From Lytechinus variegatus (Eukaryota; Echinodermata; Echinoidea; Temnopleuroida; Toxopneustidae), in contig NC_054751.1 in assembly GCF_018143015.1 (NCBI RefSeq), positions 13,997,292-14,061,291 of the forward strand: a DNA stretch of 64,000 bases. Direction: 5' to 3'. Of the stretch, positions 1-11,189 are shown in pieces. The position numbers and the translations under genes are program-made. Within the stretch, counting starts at the first letter, position 1; every line of letters starts with the position of its first letter. The notes beneath the pieces are model-generated. The model did no database searches. It was given only the letters and a program-made list of their open reading frames with translations, and had not been told where the DNA came from.

Positions 1-1078
1 ACGGAGAGCTCTCAGTTTATCAAAATGATATCAAACAAAAGTTGGAACTTTTACTTGACCTGTCTCATCAACAACAGTACAACACCCACTTGATCGAGAT
101 TGGAGTAGTACCAATTAGAGTCTGAACACGCAGACTACTATACAGTACAATAGGTACACCAGGAAACAATAGACCCAAACAAATTACAGTCTGTAACATT
201 TCACCCATTAAAAACATTTGTTTACACAGCTTAAACCAGCATCTATTGTGTGAAATAGAACCAATACAACCAGTTATCCATAGAAGACACAATAGACTTA
301 ACCTTCTAACCATAAATGAACAAAGGATTTCTACAAGTGACACCTGTAGTAATACAAAAGGGCTGTGAACAAATGTAAGATGGCCCCTGGTACATACTTG
401 TACATGTTCATGTACAGTTTGAAATAACATAATGACATAAATTGAAAATTTATCTTTTGAACAGTGTATTCACAAACATTGCTCAACATTTCTAGGAATG
501 CAGAAATTTGGTACACATTTTTAAGTACATGTAGTGTGAAAGCCTTTGTACACGCTACAACAGACAATAAAATTGCACCTACATGTACATGTACGTGTAA
601 TCTACATGTATTAATTCAAGGATAAATGTGGTAGGATTGGAAACCTTTGGTACTATATTTACGCATACCTGACAATGCACCAAATTCAAGAATTGTCATT
701 GTCATACCACAGAAATTGTCTTTCTGTTCATGCCAACAATCAAAGTAAAAATTATTATTGTACAGGTACAAACAGTCATGTATGGCAGTTTGCGAGGGGC
801 AAGCAGTTGCAATTCACTGGCTGAAAACTAGATATATTCTTTTAATAAAAATAGGGTTTTCAGTTTAACCTGTATAAATTTAAAGGACAAGCAACTCCCT
901 ACATTATAATTAATCTTTATTAATGTACGTATTCATAAATTGTTCATGTGAAAACAGGTTCATAAGATCCTATATAAAGAGCGTACATGTACTGTTTTGC
1001 ATCTTGGTCCTGGTATTAAAGTGGAATATAAAAAAAATGATAGCAAAATATTTTAAAACACAGATCCACACTTCATTA
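1..1078. other. No gene recognised; AT-rich sequence
   Basis: AT-rich sequence rich in tacatgtac-type palindromes (for example 383-417 and 582-610). The longest open frame, about 120 codons on the minus strand at 68-430, has no recognisable domain and poor codon structure. It could be untranslated or intergenic sequence of a gene outside the window. Confidence 0.4.
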
Positions 1079-1352
1079 TTAAAGGTCAAGTGCACGGTGC
1101 ACCCAAGAAAAAAGTAGATTTGAATAAACAGAGAAAAATCAAACTAGCATAGAAGTTATAGAACGCTGAAAATTTCATCGAAATCAGATGTAAAATAAGA
1201 AAGTTATAACATTTTGAAGTTTCGCTTACAATGTAATTTTCACAAAACAGTGATATGCACAACTCGACTACATGCAAATGAGACAGTCCATGATGTCCCT
1301 CACTCACTATTTCTTTTGTTTTTTATTGTTTGAATTATACAATATTTCATTG
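1079..1352 (+). mobile_element. Partial MITE of the TTAAAGG foldback family
   Basis: Begins TTAAAGGTCAAGTGCACGG and runs for about 270 bp in close parallel with the left half of the complete element at 10203-10790. Shared blocks include GAAAATTTCATCRAAAWC, AGAAAGTTAT, a TTTCACAAAACAGTGATATG block and GTTTGAATTRTACAATATTT. The right half is missing, so this is a truncated copy. Confidence 0.65.
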
Positions 1353-1363
1353 TATAATTCAAA
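1329..1363. repeat. Perfect 15-bp hairpin
   Basis: The arm TTTGAATTATACAAT is followed by a 5-nt loop (atttc) and its exact reverse complement. The first arm belongs to the partial MITE just upstream; the second extends past it. Confidence 0.7.
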
Positions 1364-2680
1364 ATTTCAAAACATCGCGTGTGCAATGGTCCGAGCACGG
1401 ACCAGACCTGGTACCTCGCGCATATCGCATCCGCATGCGATGTTTTGAAATCGGCAGCAAATTATTTATATGTGTGACGAACTTCATGTTGGCTCTAAAT
1501 CACCAATTTTGAGACTGAACTTGTGATAGCAGCATGGAAAAGAAGTGAAACTTAGTGTAAAGTAAGAATATCAGTTTCATTGTTTTTAAAGATTGTGATG
1601 GTGCATGAATTTTATATTTTCCCCCATAAAATCCCACCTTTGTCACTCGGAATATCGGATCGAGTTCACGGTCTCGAAGTTCGGGTAGGTGGAGCGTAGT
1701 GTAGCGGTAGTGAAATGGAGTCAGTGGAGCCTGCACGAACTTCGCTCGAGGTACATGAACATGTACATGAACGTCCTGGAGACAAACACAGCTCGGCCTC
1801 GGATATGGCACTTTGTCTTGACTTGGGCCCTAAGTTATATCTGTAATAATCTGTATATGGGAAAATGTATGCATCTGTTCTTGTCAGCAATGAATTGCTA
1901 GCAAGTGTACAGTCATTAGATTTAGAATCGATCACCAATATGTCCCATGCCATGGCCATGCACATGAACAGTACGCGATTGTATTGTAGTAGGGCCGCCG
2001 AGCTGAAAGGTTGTGGTGTCTGCATAGCAAACGACGAAGCCAGGCCGAGAGGGGTGGGAGCTCGTGGCAATCCGCAAGGCGCAAAAGGCCAGTGACGGCC
2101 AGTGCTTTCATTCTCACAAATATTCACACGTAAAACACAGCCATTTCAACAGATATTCAGGACAATCATTGGTTTCTAGAATACCATTGACAGATATAAC
2201 ACATGCTTATAAGAACATCATCTTACCATTAAACGTGAATCTTTCGAGTAGACTCCGGGAGTGGGTTTGTGTTCAAGGCAAAGTATTCAAATCGGAGATA
2301 GGTTAGGATAAGCACTGCGGAGATAGGTTACTGTTGGCGCTGCGCTTGCATGCACAGCTACGTACACACACGCATCATATGTAAAAATACGCGAGCTGGA
2401 TCAGAAAATGCAATTTTTTTTTTTTTTTAAACAAACACAGAATAGAATGAATAAGGAGTCAAGAACATGGGGGTTTTGCCTGCAAAGATTTTTCAACGAT
2501 TTTTATTATCATTAGTAAAATGCTACTATGCGTGCCGCTTTCTTGATGATTTTTTTTTCCTGTCAATTAAGGGATGGGGGGAGAGCCATGGTGGAGGGGT
2601 GAAGGTGATGGGTGTGGCCGGGGTGTGGTCGTTAATTCGTCATGTGGAAGGAGAGAGGGTGAAACTATAGGTGGTGCAAG
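1364..2680. other. No gene recognised
   Basis: Mixed, locally CpG-containing sequence with tacatgaacatg-type palindromes (1751-1772). Overlapping frames up to about 150 codons occur on both strands, but none shows a domain, a splice pattern or consistent coding character. Confidence 0.4.
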
Positions 2681-3010
2681 ATAGAATATGATTAGCATAA
2701 TTGTGTTTGTAGTGTCATCGTATTGGTGGCGGTGGTGCCTTGGTGGTGCATGGTGCCATTTGGTGGTGGTGCCGTGATGGTGGTGGTTGTGGCAGTGGTG
2801 GAGGCAGCGGTGGTGGTGGTGGCGGCAGTGGTGGTGGTGGTTGTATAAGATAGCATATGATTAGCATAGTTGTGTTTGTAGTGTCGTCGTATTGGGGCTA
2901 GTGAACGCGGTGCGCATGATTCGGTGGTGGTGGTGGTTGCTGGGGTGGGTCATGGTGGTGGGGGTCGTACATGTTTTAATTGTGGGTGGTGGTGGTGGTG
3001 TATGATGATG
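2681..3010 (+). repeat. GGT-rich degenerate repeat with a ~166-bp internal duplication
   Basis: Long runs of ggtggt are interrupted by two copies of a block beginning near 2681 and 2847 that share AGATAGMATATGATTAGCAT and a gtgtttgtagtgtc segment. G-rich and probably unstable; not coding. Confidence 0.6.
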
Positions 3011-3159
3011 GCCCGGTGCTAGAGAGCCATGGTTGGAAAATTGAGATCCAATGAAAAGCTGTATGCATGAATGATGATGATGATGATGACGATGACATAT
3101 AGTGGTGACCTTTCTAAAATTCTATTAAAAAAAAACAAAAAAACATGGACAAGTGACCT

Positions 3160-3365
3160 GAGGCGCGATAATTCAGTAATTGGTAGAGCGGGGATGTCAG
3201 ATTCCGGTGACCGGGGCGATCCAATTCCACGGTGCGCTAGTGCCCTTTGGTAAGGCATTTATCCTCATTACAAGGTCCCTTGGAGAGGACCTTAAGCCGT
3301 TGGTCCCCTGGTTGCTTGCTCACAGGCATTCGTGCTTTCTTAGCAGTCAGCTAAAAACCTCGGTA
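3160..3365 (+). mobile_element. tRNA-derived SINE, copy 1
   Basis: The head has a degenerate tRNA A box (AATTGGTAGAGCGGGG), a weak B box near 3215, then a body starting GTGCGCTAGTGCCCTTTGG. The body closely matches copies at 16975-17165 (plus) and 60690-60840 (minus), all ending in GCTTTCTTAGCARTCAG. Three dispersed copies with a tRNA-like pol III promoter support a SINE family. Confidence 0.75.
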
Positions 3366-3464
3366 CAACCTCGGTATATAACAAAAAGTCTTAATAACAA
3401 CTATATAATTTACATGTTAAATTCCAAGATCGTAATCTCGTGTACCCCCCCCCCCCTCCCCCAC

Positions 3465-3465
3465 C

Positions 3466-3492
<27 letters not shown>
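3465..3492 (+). repeat. (TC)n microsatellite after a poly-C run
   Basis: About 14 uninterrupted TC dinucleotides follow the poly-C tract at 3445-3456. Confidence 0.9.
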
Positions 3493-3498
<6 letters not shown>

Positions 3499-3774
3499 CA
3501 TGCAGCTTCCTCTATAGGAAATAATCATTTTCAAGCCATAACGAGTAAAGCCCCAGTCACATATAGAGCCCGGACCACCCCGGACCATCCCGGATCTGAT
3601 CCGGGTGGTCCGGGGAGAGATCCGTGTTGGCGCCTTGGGCATCCTTGGAGGTCCGGGGTGGTCCGTGTTGGTCCTTGAACGTCCGGCAGGCCAACACGGC
3701 AGTTTTTGACTGTCAAAAACATCCGGCGTCATCCGTGGACTGCCGGGTTGGCAAAGCCATCCGGGATGGTCCGT

Positions 3775-3875
3775 GTAGGTCCGTGTGGCTGCCGTGTAGG
3801 TCCGTGTAGCTGCCGTGTAGGTCCGTGTAGCTGCCGTGTAGGTCCGTGTGGCTGCCTGGAGTATCCTTGGCAGTC
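3775..3875 (+). repeat. 21-bp tandem repeat, short array
   Basis: About four copies of a unit close to GTCCGTGTAGCTGCCGTGTAG. It differs from the main array at 4578-4915 mainly by CTGCC in place of CTGAC. Confidence 0.85.
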
Positions 3876-3929
3876 CGTGTTCTTTTTTCCCCATCAAAAT
3901 CATTACAGCGCTATTTACTTTATGATTTT

Positions 3930-4560
3930 TTCAGTAGTTGTTAAACAGTTGACACACACATGCTTAATTTATTCAAGTGGATGATTAAATGATTCAGGCT
4001 ATTTTCTTACGCTTTGGAGATTGGCCCCAACCTAATATTTGAAAACTTAGTGCATGTATGAATATTTTTTTTCTCTTTTTTTCCCTAATATTTACCCACT
4101 ACTTTGTCTGTTATTATAATTTCACATTTCATTAAAAAAAATATTTTATATGTATATGTTATGTACCTGTTACATCGAATTTGTACATTAAGTTTTATAC
4201 TACTGCCCTACATCGACAGTAATATGCGTCATAACCTGGGCCTATCTTAATTGTTATTATGTTTTGTATAGACTTTGTAAATATCTTTCCTTTATTGTGA
4301 TTTCAATGAAGTGATATCAAATCAAATCGAAATTACATTTGTCGTTCAAGATTTAAAGTACTTAACATTTAACAACTATACTGTTAAAACAGTAAACTGT
4401 GTTGTATAAAAAAAACTGCGTTTTTACTGGTTAAGGAAGTTTTGATATATTTTTAAACACAAGATAATTTTGCGACAAGGATGAGAAAAATTAACAAATA
4501 GATAAATAAATTGATAATTAGATAAATATCAGCTCATTGTTATGAACAGATTTTCATTTG
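3930..4560. other. Unique AT-rich centre of the inverted-repeat element, with a retroposon-like tail
   Basis: No coding frame. The stretch 4190-4345 resembles a non-LTR retroposon 3' end finishing in a short (ATCAA)n-like tail, atcaaatcaaatcg. It may be an insertion within the element. Confidence 0.35.
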
Positions 4561-4577
4561 CCGTACTGGTCAATATA

Positions 4578-4915
4578 GCTGCCGTGTTGGTCCTTGAGCT
4601 GACGTGTTGGTCCGTGTAGCTGACATGTTGGTCCTTGTAGCTGACGTGTTGGTCCGTGTTGCTGACGTGTTGGTCCGTGTAGCTGACGTGTTGGTCCGTG
4701 TAGCTGACGTGTTGGTCCGTGTAGCTGACGTGTTGGTCCGTGTAGCTGACGTGTTGGTCCGTGTAGCTGACGTGTTGGTCCGTGTAGCTGAAGTGTTGGT
4801 CCGTGTTGCTGACGTGTTGGTCCGTGTTGCTGACGTGTTGGTCCGTGTAGCTGACGGGTTGGTCCGTGTCGCTGACGTGTTGGTCCGTGTTGACGACGTG
4901 CTATGCCGGCATGGT
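4578..4915 (+). repeat. 21-bp minisatellite, about 16 units
   Basis: The unit GTGTTGGTCCGTGTAGCTGA(C) repeats in head-to-tail register with only one or two substitutions per copy. Because 21 is a multiple of three, both strands stay open and give artificial heptapeptide repeats (LVRVADV on plus, RTNTSAT on minus). They should not be annotated as proteins. Confidence 0.95.
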
Positions 4916-5052
4916 CCGTGTAGATCCGTGTGAAGCTGCCGTGTTGATGCCGTGTTTACAGTCATCCGGGGCAAAACTATCCCGGACCTCCCCGGATCAT
5001 GCCGGCATTGCCGTGTTGATCCGTGAGGATCCGTGTCTATATGTGACTGGGG

Positions 5053-6650
5053 ATTAAGAAATCAAGACCTCTCCAAAAGATGAATTAATTCAATGATGGA
5101 AAGCGACTGATATCCTGCCAAGCATTTCGTGAGATCGCTATCATGGAAAAAAAATAGAAATTTAGGATTCACGCAGAGCCTGCGCTGTGTCATATTTTTA
5201 GTCATTACTGATGAGCATTACCTTTATTTGGAAGCCAGTAATACATTGCAAATCAGTAAAGGATGGAGCGTCTTAAACTAGAATAGATTGTTAAACTAAC
5301 ATTTTGTTTAAGCTATCAAATTTGATAAATGAGTTTTGAGATGTGACAGCATTCACATACAGTAGTAGGTCTATAGATATCATGTACATGCATATTTCTG
5401 ATGATTCTCACTCTTTCGTATTAATTCTGCATTCTTTAATGTAAAACAATGTGTATAAACTTGTTGCTTCATATCCATTCTAATCATTTCATAGAAAATT
5501 CATAGCAGTGAGGGAAAAAACCCTTACGATCAGGGGTCCGTAATTCCGTATCACAGAGCTTTGCAATGATCGTAGAACATTTTTCTACGATTGATTCCAT
5601 CGACTATACAATGTATATACAATCAATCGTGAAAATCAAGCGTATGATTGATCACCAACCTTTGTGGTACGAGCCCCTTTGTCGTCTGGGACTGGGAGAT
5701 TATCATTTCTCAATATGTATAAACTTCAGCATAATTTGATAAAACATTTGGGATGTCAGATCCATTGATTTCGATGCACTCTTTAGAATATTAGTCAAAG
5801 TAACCAAGCTGTTAGGGAATATGTGTCGACCGATGCAAAATGGTAAATATCAACCATGATTCTGGTAGATTTTGAACAAGAATGGGTAGATGTTGACCAT
5901 TATAGTAATTCGGACACATTTCACAAACGCACGGTTATTTTTACCATTAATATTTTTTAAGAGTTAAGGCCTATGCACATGAAGCGTTATTCGCGATGCA
6001 GGTGTTCGATTATCCACATTGGCTCATCTGAAAATTACAATTCAGTATTTTTTCAATGAAACATTTTTATTATAACATAACTACGATTCACAGTTACAGG
6101 ACTTTGGATAATACATGGTGATGAAAATGCTTGAACATTTAGTGATGATGCCAAGTAGTCCATGATATTTATTGAAAGAGCGCCAGCTACCGGTTGTCTA
6201 AAAATTCGATGGACGAAAAGTGAAATCACCTTGACACCATGCACAGTCTGTCTCATAAAAAAGGATGGGCACCTGCCCTGGGGAACTGGCCCATCAAAAC
6301 TACCAAGCACCACGATAAGGGGGGGGGAGGAATGTTATGTCAAAAACCCTTTGGTGATGGACGAAATCAATCACAACATTGCATTTTTATTTTGAAGACG
6401 TCAAAATTTTCGCTTGCTCGCGAGATATTTTGACATTTTTATCCATACCAATGTTCAGCCCTCTCATTTTTTTCTGACTTTACACATCCGTGGGATGTGA
6501 TGGGGTGTATGGGGGTGTAGCCCTCGTGTCACGTGTGAGCATGCGTGCTGGGTCCAAGTAGTGGTTTAATGTTACAATGTTTATGTATTACAAAAATATG
6601 ATTTTTTTTCTGTGTAATTGGACAAAATAATGGATGATAAAATTGTATTT
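5053..6650. other. No gene recognised; contains a MITE
   Basis: AT-rich intergenic sequence with a foldback copy at 5538-5675. No exon-like conserved frame was found. Confidence 0.4.
5538..5675. mobile_element. MITE of the GGGNTCCGTAA family, degenerate copy
   Basis: The left end ggggtccgtaattccgtatcacagagctttgc and the right side with ATTGATCACC and accaacctttgtggtacgagccc form an imperfect inverted pair around a cgattgatt core. Related copies lie at 15998-16118, 41458-41592 and 45913-46072. Confidence 0.55.
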
Positions 6651-6654
6651 TGTT

Positions 6655-6775
6655 GATTCATTGTTGTTGTTTTTATATACAGTGTATTCGATATTGAACT
6701 CACATTATTATTCTCCGGACTTTTTGATGAGTATTTTGTAATAAAACCGAATTGAATTCGAATTTGTAAATGAAA
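6655..6775 (+). mobile_element. Non-LTR retroposon 3' tail
   Basis: Untranslated-like sequence ends in TTGTAATAAAACCGAATTG followed by a short repeated GAATT tail. This layout, an AATAAA-type signal then a short oligonucleotide repeat, is shared with 36120-36240 and 39290-39435. No reverse-transcriptase sequence is attached. Confidence 0.4.
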
Positions 6776-7060
6776 TGAGTCTAATTGCATGGCGTTTTAT
6801 ACATTACTGTTGTTTAGCTATGGCCAACTAGTAGTATACGGCATAAAATTTGAATCAAGACAGATATAAAAAAAGACGGACTGCAATCAGAGAGGAGTAA
6901 CAAAGATGAGCATGTTTGTGTTTTTATCGCGTGGGTTTGGGCCCCTGCATGATTCAGAATTTGTCTTCTATTATTGTCATCAATTTTGTACGAAATTTTT
7001 TTTTAATTCGTCATCTTTTTTTCATGAAGGCATGATAAGCCCACGGGGACCCACGGTCAT

Positions 7061-7335
7061 GGGCGGAAATCCCAGGGGGACAGGGGGGCACAATATCAAA
7101 TATCCCCCTACTATTTGTGGTCTTTTATGATGGAAATAAAAAGATGGTTCGTGCCGTTGGGGCCCCTTTGAGAGTAAATTGCCAATTCGTCCACTGCCAA
7201 CTCGTCCACTCACCACATGGTCTTCCTTTATTTAGTCTAATGCCATTCCGTCCATCAACATTTCGCCCCCACCCACCCTTGGAAAATACTGGATCTGCCC
7301 TTGGTCCCCCTACCTTTGGGGAAAGATTTCCGCCC
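7061..7335. mobile_element. MITE with GGGCGGAAATC ends, interrupted by another repeat
   Basis: The left end GGGCGGAAATCCCAGGGGG and right end GGGGAAAGATTTCCGCCC are inverted. An intact relative occurs at 22273-22562. The shared interior includes CACAATATCAAATA and GGTCTTTTATGATGG. The copy here is split by a separate repeat at 7177-7267. Confidence 0.7.
7177..7267. mobile_element. Nested repeat of the ATTCGTCCACT family
   Basis: Contains aattgccaattcgtccactg, ATTTAGTCTAATGCCATTCC and GTCCATCAACATTTCG. The same phrases make up the foldback repeat at 20620-21020. It sits inside the element at 7061-7335 and so inserted later. Confidence 0.65.
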
Positions 7336-7984
7336 ATGCCCACGGCGCTTGTGTCTACCCAAAACGATCCTCGAAATTGTTAGGCCTAATAAGGACTGGA
7401 GCTGCACACATTATCTAAAAAAAAAATCTTTAACTTTTAGGGAGAGAGAGGGACAAAGGGTTGAAAAGCCAAGAAAGGGGAGCAAAAAGAGGAAATCGAC
7501 AAGCATGGGTGTCGATCGGTATTCTTGGTTGGGGGGATGATTGACACAAATTTTCTTGTGGATGGGGATCTTTCAACATTACCCCCACTAAAATCACAAG
7601 TTAGGACATTTGGGAGTGGGTGATATGCATGGTGTTCTTGGAAATTCCTTCATTGTTGTAGTGTACTTTACTTTTATAATTTTTTTGAAAATTTAATTTG
7701 TGTTACAAGTAAGCCTATTCTAAACTCATGCGAAAGAAAAAAAATGACAAAAATTGTCTGGACCATGTACAATTGTACATAGTGATCTGTTTATTGAGCA
7801 TGATGTATACACAGGGGCGTCGATCCATTTTTCAGATGGGGGGGGGGGGCAAAATCATGAATCAACGTTCCAAAGGCGCTCTATCACACAAAACGAACAA
7901 ACTCACCCACACACATATAGGCCTATATATATATAAATATATATATGACTCATGAGAAAGAGACACATATCTCCCCCTCACCAA

Positions 7985-8440
7985 CAATGCGAGCGCGAAG
8001 CGCGAGCTGAAATTTTTTAGTATGACATGAAAACAGGAAAAATGTACCTGTTTAGGTTTGTTTGTAGTAACTCATGAGGAGGATAGATACATGTATCTGA
8101 CTAGAGAACGAGCTGAAATTTCTTTATATTCTGACCTGAAAGCTTGATATTCTATGCATTTTTGGTACCAATGATTAAGATGTTTGTCTAGAAGAACAAT
8201 TAATGCGAGCGCAAAGCGCGAGCTGAACATTTTGATATTTCGATCTGGAAAAAAATGACAGATTATTGGACGCTTTTAATAAAGAAGAAGATATATATCC
8301 AACAAAAGATTATTACAAATCGAAGCAGGAGTTCTTTTGAGGTTTAGAACTGAAAACGGGACATTCTATTCACTTATTTCATCAGGAAAAGTATGGGTTT
8401 TTGGTACAGAAATGATGCGAGCGCGAAGCGCGAGCTGAAA
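7985..8440 (+). repeat. ~213-bp spaced repeat with GCGAGCGCGAAGCGCGAGC core
   Basis: The palindromic core occurs near 7987, 8201 (one mismatch) and 8413, each followed by TGAAAWTTT and a TATTCYRAYCTGAAA-like phrase. Similar cores occur near 32130 and, degenerate, near 21130 and 30740. The sequence between cores is strongly diverged. Confidence 0.6.
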
Positions 8441-8449
8441 ATTTTTATA

Positions 8450-9585
8450 TTCCAATCTGAAAAGCAGACATTTTGAGCACAATTTTATGAATCAAAATCG
8501 AGTTGGTATCTCAATCTCGCTTTCTGATTTCAGTGTAACATTACAATCTTATTTAATTTTTTAGTGGCACATGCAGAATTATTGAGGATCAACGCCTTTG
8601 TGTATACAACCCGACTGGCAGTATCTTTTTTCTTAATGCGCGATGATAAAATGCAGATTCGGACCAATTAAGACTAGCACAAATTTCAAACTGTATGGCT
8701 TCTCGTGCACCATCGGGCTTACCGCTTAGACGATTTATCTTGCCACCCTTTTACTCCTGTTTATTTTTCCACCCTTTTGAATTAATTGATTTATCAAAAT
8801 TAATTTATTCGCCACTGGTGGGATGGAACACCCTATCAACAAAAGTTGTTTTTCGTTGGGGTCCTTTTATGCCATGTGTTAAAAAATATCATATACATAA
8901 ACATTTCATTCTTTTTCATCTTGAACCTCCACCCATCTGTTTAATAGTCCTGAAAAAGAATGTTTTTATTTAATAACAATATACACAAATTGTGAGGGAA
9001 ACAAACTGATTGATGGCATACTATAATCATCATGATCAAACTTTACATTTTTTCATCATCATTATTATAATTTTTCTACCCTAAATTATTGGGGATGATA
9101 ATACAGGCCACCCCCCCCCCCCCACGTGAAATATTGGGGGAATATATCCCCCCGTGATCGACACCCATGTCGACAAGGAATGAAAACAGTGGCGCATGGA
9201 TTGGGGCATAGGAGCGCTCCCTAAAAAAAAAAATCAAGACCAAAGGGGAAAAAAGAGGATAGAGAGAAGAATAAAATGTGATTTATCTTCTGAAAATTAT
9301 GTCAAAATCTATCACAATTTTTAGAATGGGGAGGGGTTTTTTTAAACAAATTTTGCCCGACACGCCTAAATCTGGCCCCTCAAAACTTTTGGCTCATTAC
9401 CCCACTAAATGAAAATACTGAGACCTGTTATATGAAAGCACATGCATGAATAAACGTCGGGAGAAGATGATGGAGAAGATCACCACACTTATCTATATCG
9501 CATTTGACAAACTTCCTAAAAGTAGCCGGGTGTTAAAAAAATTATTTGCTCTCATTTATGTATTTCCAGAGACATTTTCCACCAC
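8450..9585. other. No gene recognised
   Basis: AT-rich sequence with a 14-nt poly-C run (9110-9123) and GGGG/CCCC-flanked foldback fragments around 9110-9170. No credible exon. Confidence 0.4.
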
Positions 9586-9589
9586 TTTC

Positions 9590-9970
9590 CGGGTTGCTAT
9601 CTTGATTTTGGTAGAGTGACGTCCGCGTTTCAAAACACCCTTAACTTTCACCAGTTAAGAAAGCGGTTTATTTGGCACGTTTGGCCGTTTATTGACAAAA
9701 GATTTTAACGCGGCGCAATCATGCTCAGCAATGAGATTACACTGTACGCCACTAATGCAGGTGCGGTATAAAGGTGAATATGCCCCGCAACCCTATTTCA
9801 ATTTACATCTAATTACGTCCAATTATTAAACGCACCCCCTGGGCTGAATACAATGGTAGCGTTCTAACGATACCGTTATCTTCCAAATAATTAGATTGCA
9901 GCGGTATTTGACAGGATTTGAATCATATCTAGATAAGAGAAAGGGGAGATACCGTAGCTTGTTGGTTATA
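9590..9970. promoter_or_regulatory. Candidate distal regulatory block
   Basis: Complex, low-repeat sequence that stands out from its neighbours. It holds several homeodomain-type TAATTA/AATTA cores (ctaattacg, ccaattatt, aataattag), GATA motifs (gttatctt, agataag) and an E-box-like caggtg. It lies about 4.5 kb upstream of the candidate first exon of the bHLH gene. Function is inferred only from motif density. Confidence 0.25.
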
Positions 9971-10202
9971 TGCCTTGATCCCATGGCTGGTATTATTTAA
10001 TCGCATTCTTTGCGGAAGCAAGAGTTATCTCTTTAAAAAAAATCAGTAAATTTTGAGAGGCTGAAACAGACATACAAACAAACTGGGGTAATATAGAGTG
10101 GGGGCACAGGATGGGGGGACTTAATAGGATGAAAGTGTAAACATTAATAAGAAAAGCCAGAGAAGTGAAAATGTTTTTTAATCGTTAAACAGTGGAGTTA
10201 AA

Positions 10203-10790
10203 TTAATAAAGGTAAAGTCCAACCCAGCAAAATGTTGATTTGAATAAATAGAGAAAATCAAACGTGCAAAACACTGAAAATTTCATCAAAAACGGATGTA
10301 AAGTAAGAAAGTTATGGCATTTTAAAGTTTCGCTTATTTTTCACAAAACAGTGATATGCACAACTCATCGACATGCAATTGCAATCAGTCGATGGTGTCC
10401 ATCACTCACCTTTTTTTATTGTTTGAATTGTACAATATTTCCTTTTTTTACAGATTTGAAAATAGGGACCGACTTGACTGGACCATATAGTATTAAACAA
10501 TGCTAACTCCATATGTTGAAGGAGGAGTTAATCACTGTTTCACTTGACAATTAGGAGAAAATGAGAATATTTCATATTTCATATAATAAAATACAAAAGA
10601 AATAGCGAGTTGATGACGTCATCAGTCTCCTCATTTGCATACCGACCAGGCTTGGAATTAAGCGAAACTTTAAAATGTCATACTTTCTTATTTTACATCC
10701 GATTTTGATGAAATTTTCAGTGTTACGCTTGTTGGATTTTCTCTTTTTATTCCAATCAATTTTTTTAGTTAGGGTGGACTTGTCCTTTAA
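10203..10790. mobile_element. ~590-bp palindromic MITE
   Basis: The left arm TTAATAAAGGTAAAGTCCAA and the reverse complement of the right end (TTAAAGGACAAGTCCACCC) are inverted, and similarity runs about 150 bp inward. Examples are AAAATTTCATCAAAAWCGGAT on the left and ATCCGATTTTGATGAAATTT on the right, and TTAAAGTTTCGCTT with AAGCGAAACTTTAAA. No coding capacity. A partial copy is at 1079-1352. Confidence 0.85.
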
Positions 10791-10974
10791 AAATAAATTG
10801 GAGAAAATTTGAAATATAAAAAGCAGGTATACCTTTCAAGACAAAAATTAAATACGTAAACCGGAGAAATTTGGAGGAAAGGATGTGTTATATTTTGATT
10901 AAGTATAAGCCTTTGAAAATGAAACAAATATTGCAACCATGCATGTCTGATAAAATGCATATTTTTTTGTCATC

Positions 10975-11185
10975 GCCAACCCTTTCCTCTTCTTTTTCTC
11001 TTTCCTTACTTTTTCCCCTTTTTTTATATCTTTTCGTTTTTTTTCTTCCTCTTCCTTTTCTTCAACTTCTTTGGGTTTTTTTCTCTCTCTCCTTCTTCTT
11101 CTTCTCTTTATCTTTTCTCTTTTTCCTCCCCTTCATCTTCTTCCTAAAGTCTTCTTCTCCATTCTTAATTTTCCTTCTCTAAAAT
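10975..11185 (+). repeat. CT-rich low-complexity tract
   Basis: About 200 bp of irregular TTC/TCTT-rich pyrimidine sequence. The open frame it creates is compositional. Confidence 0.85.
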
Positions 11186-11189
11186 AATG

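Larger units (their letters stand above)
3551..5052. mobile_element. Terminal-inverted-repeat element built of 21-bp minisatellite
   Basis: The ends are exact 17-bp inverted repeats: CCCCAGTCACATATAGA at 3551-3567 and its reverse complement at 5036-5052. Inside both ends are blocks rich in TCCGTGT and CCGGACC. The right side holds a long 21-bp tandem array (4578-4915) and the left a shorter related one (3775-3875). The middle (3900-4560) is unrelated AT-rich sequence. No transposase frame is present, so it would be non-autonomous. A clear target-site duplication was not found. Confidence 0.7.

Noticed and set aside
68..430. 120-codon minus-strand frame with hydrophobic stretches
   Set aside because: No domain, atypical codon structure and overlaps AT-rich palindromic sequence; likely chance.
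1666..2127. Overlapping frames up to 153 codons on both strands
   Set aside because: No recognisable protein features and no supporting splice pattern.
3391..4974. Long frames of 134-170 codons with heptapeptide repeats
   Set aside because: Products of the 21-bp minisatellite, whose length is a multiple of three.
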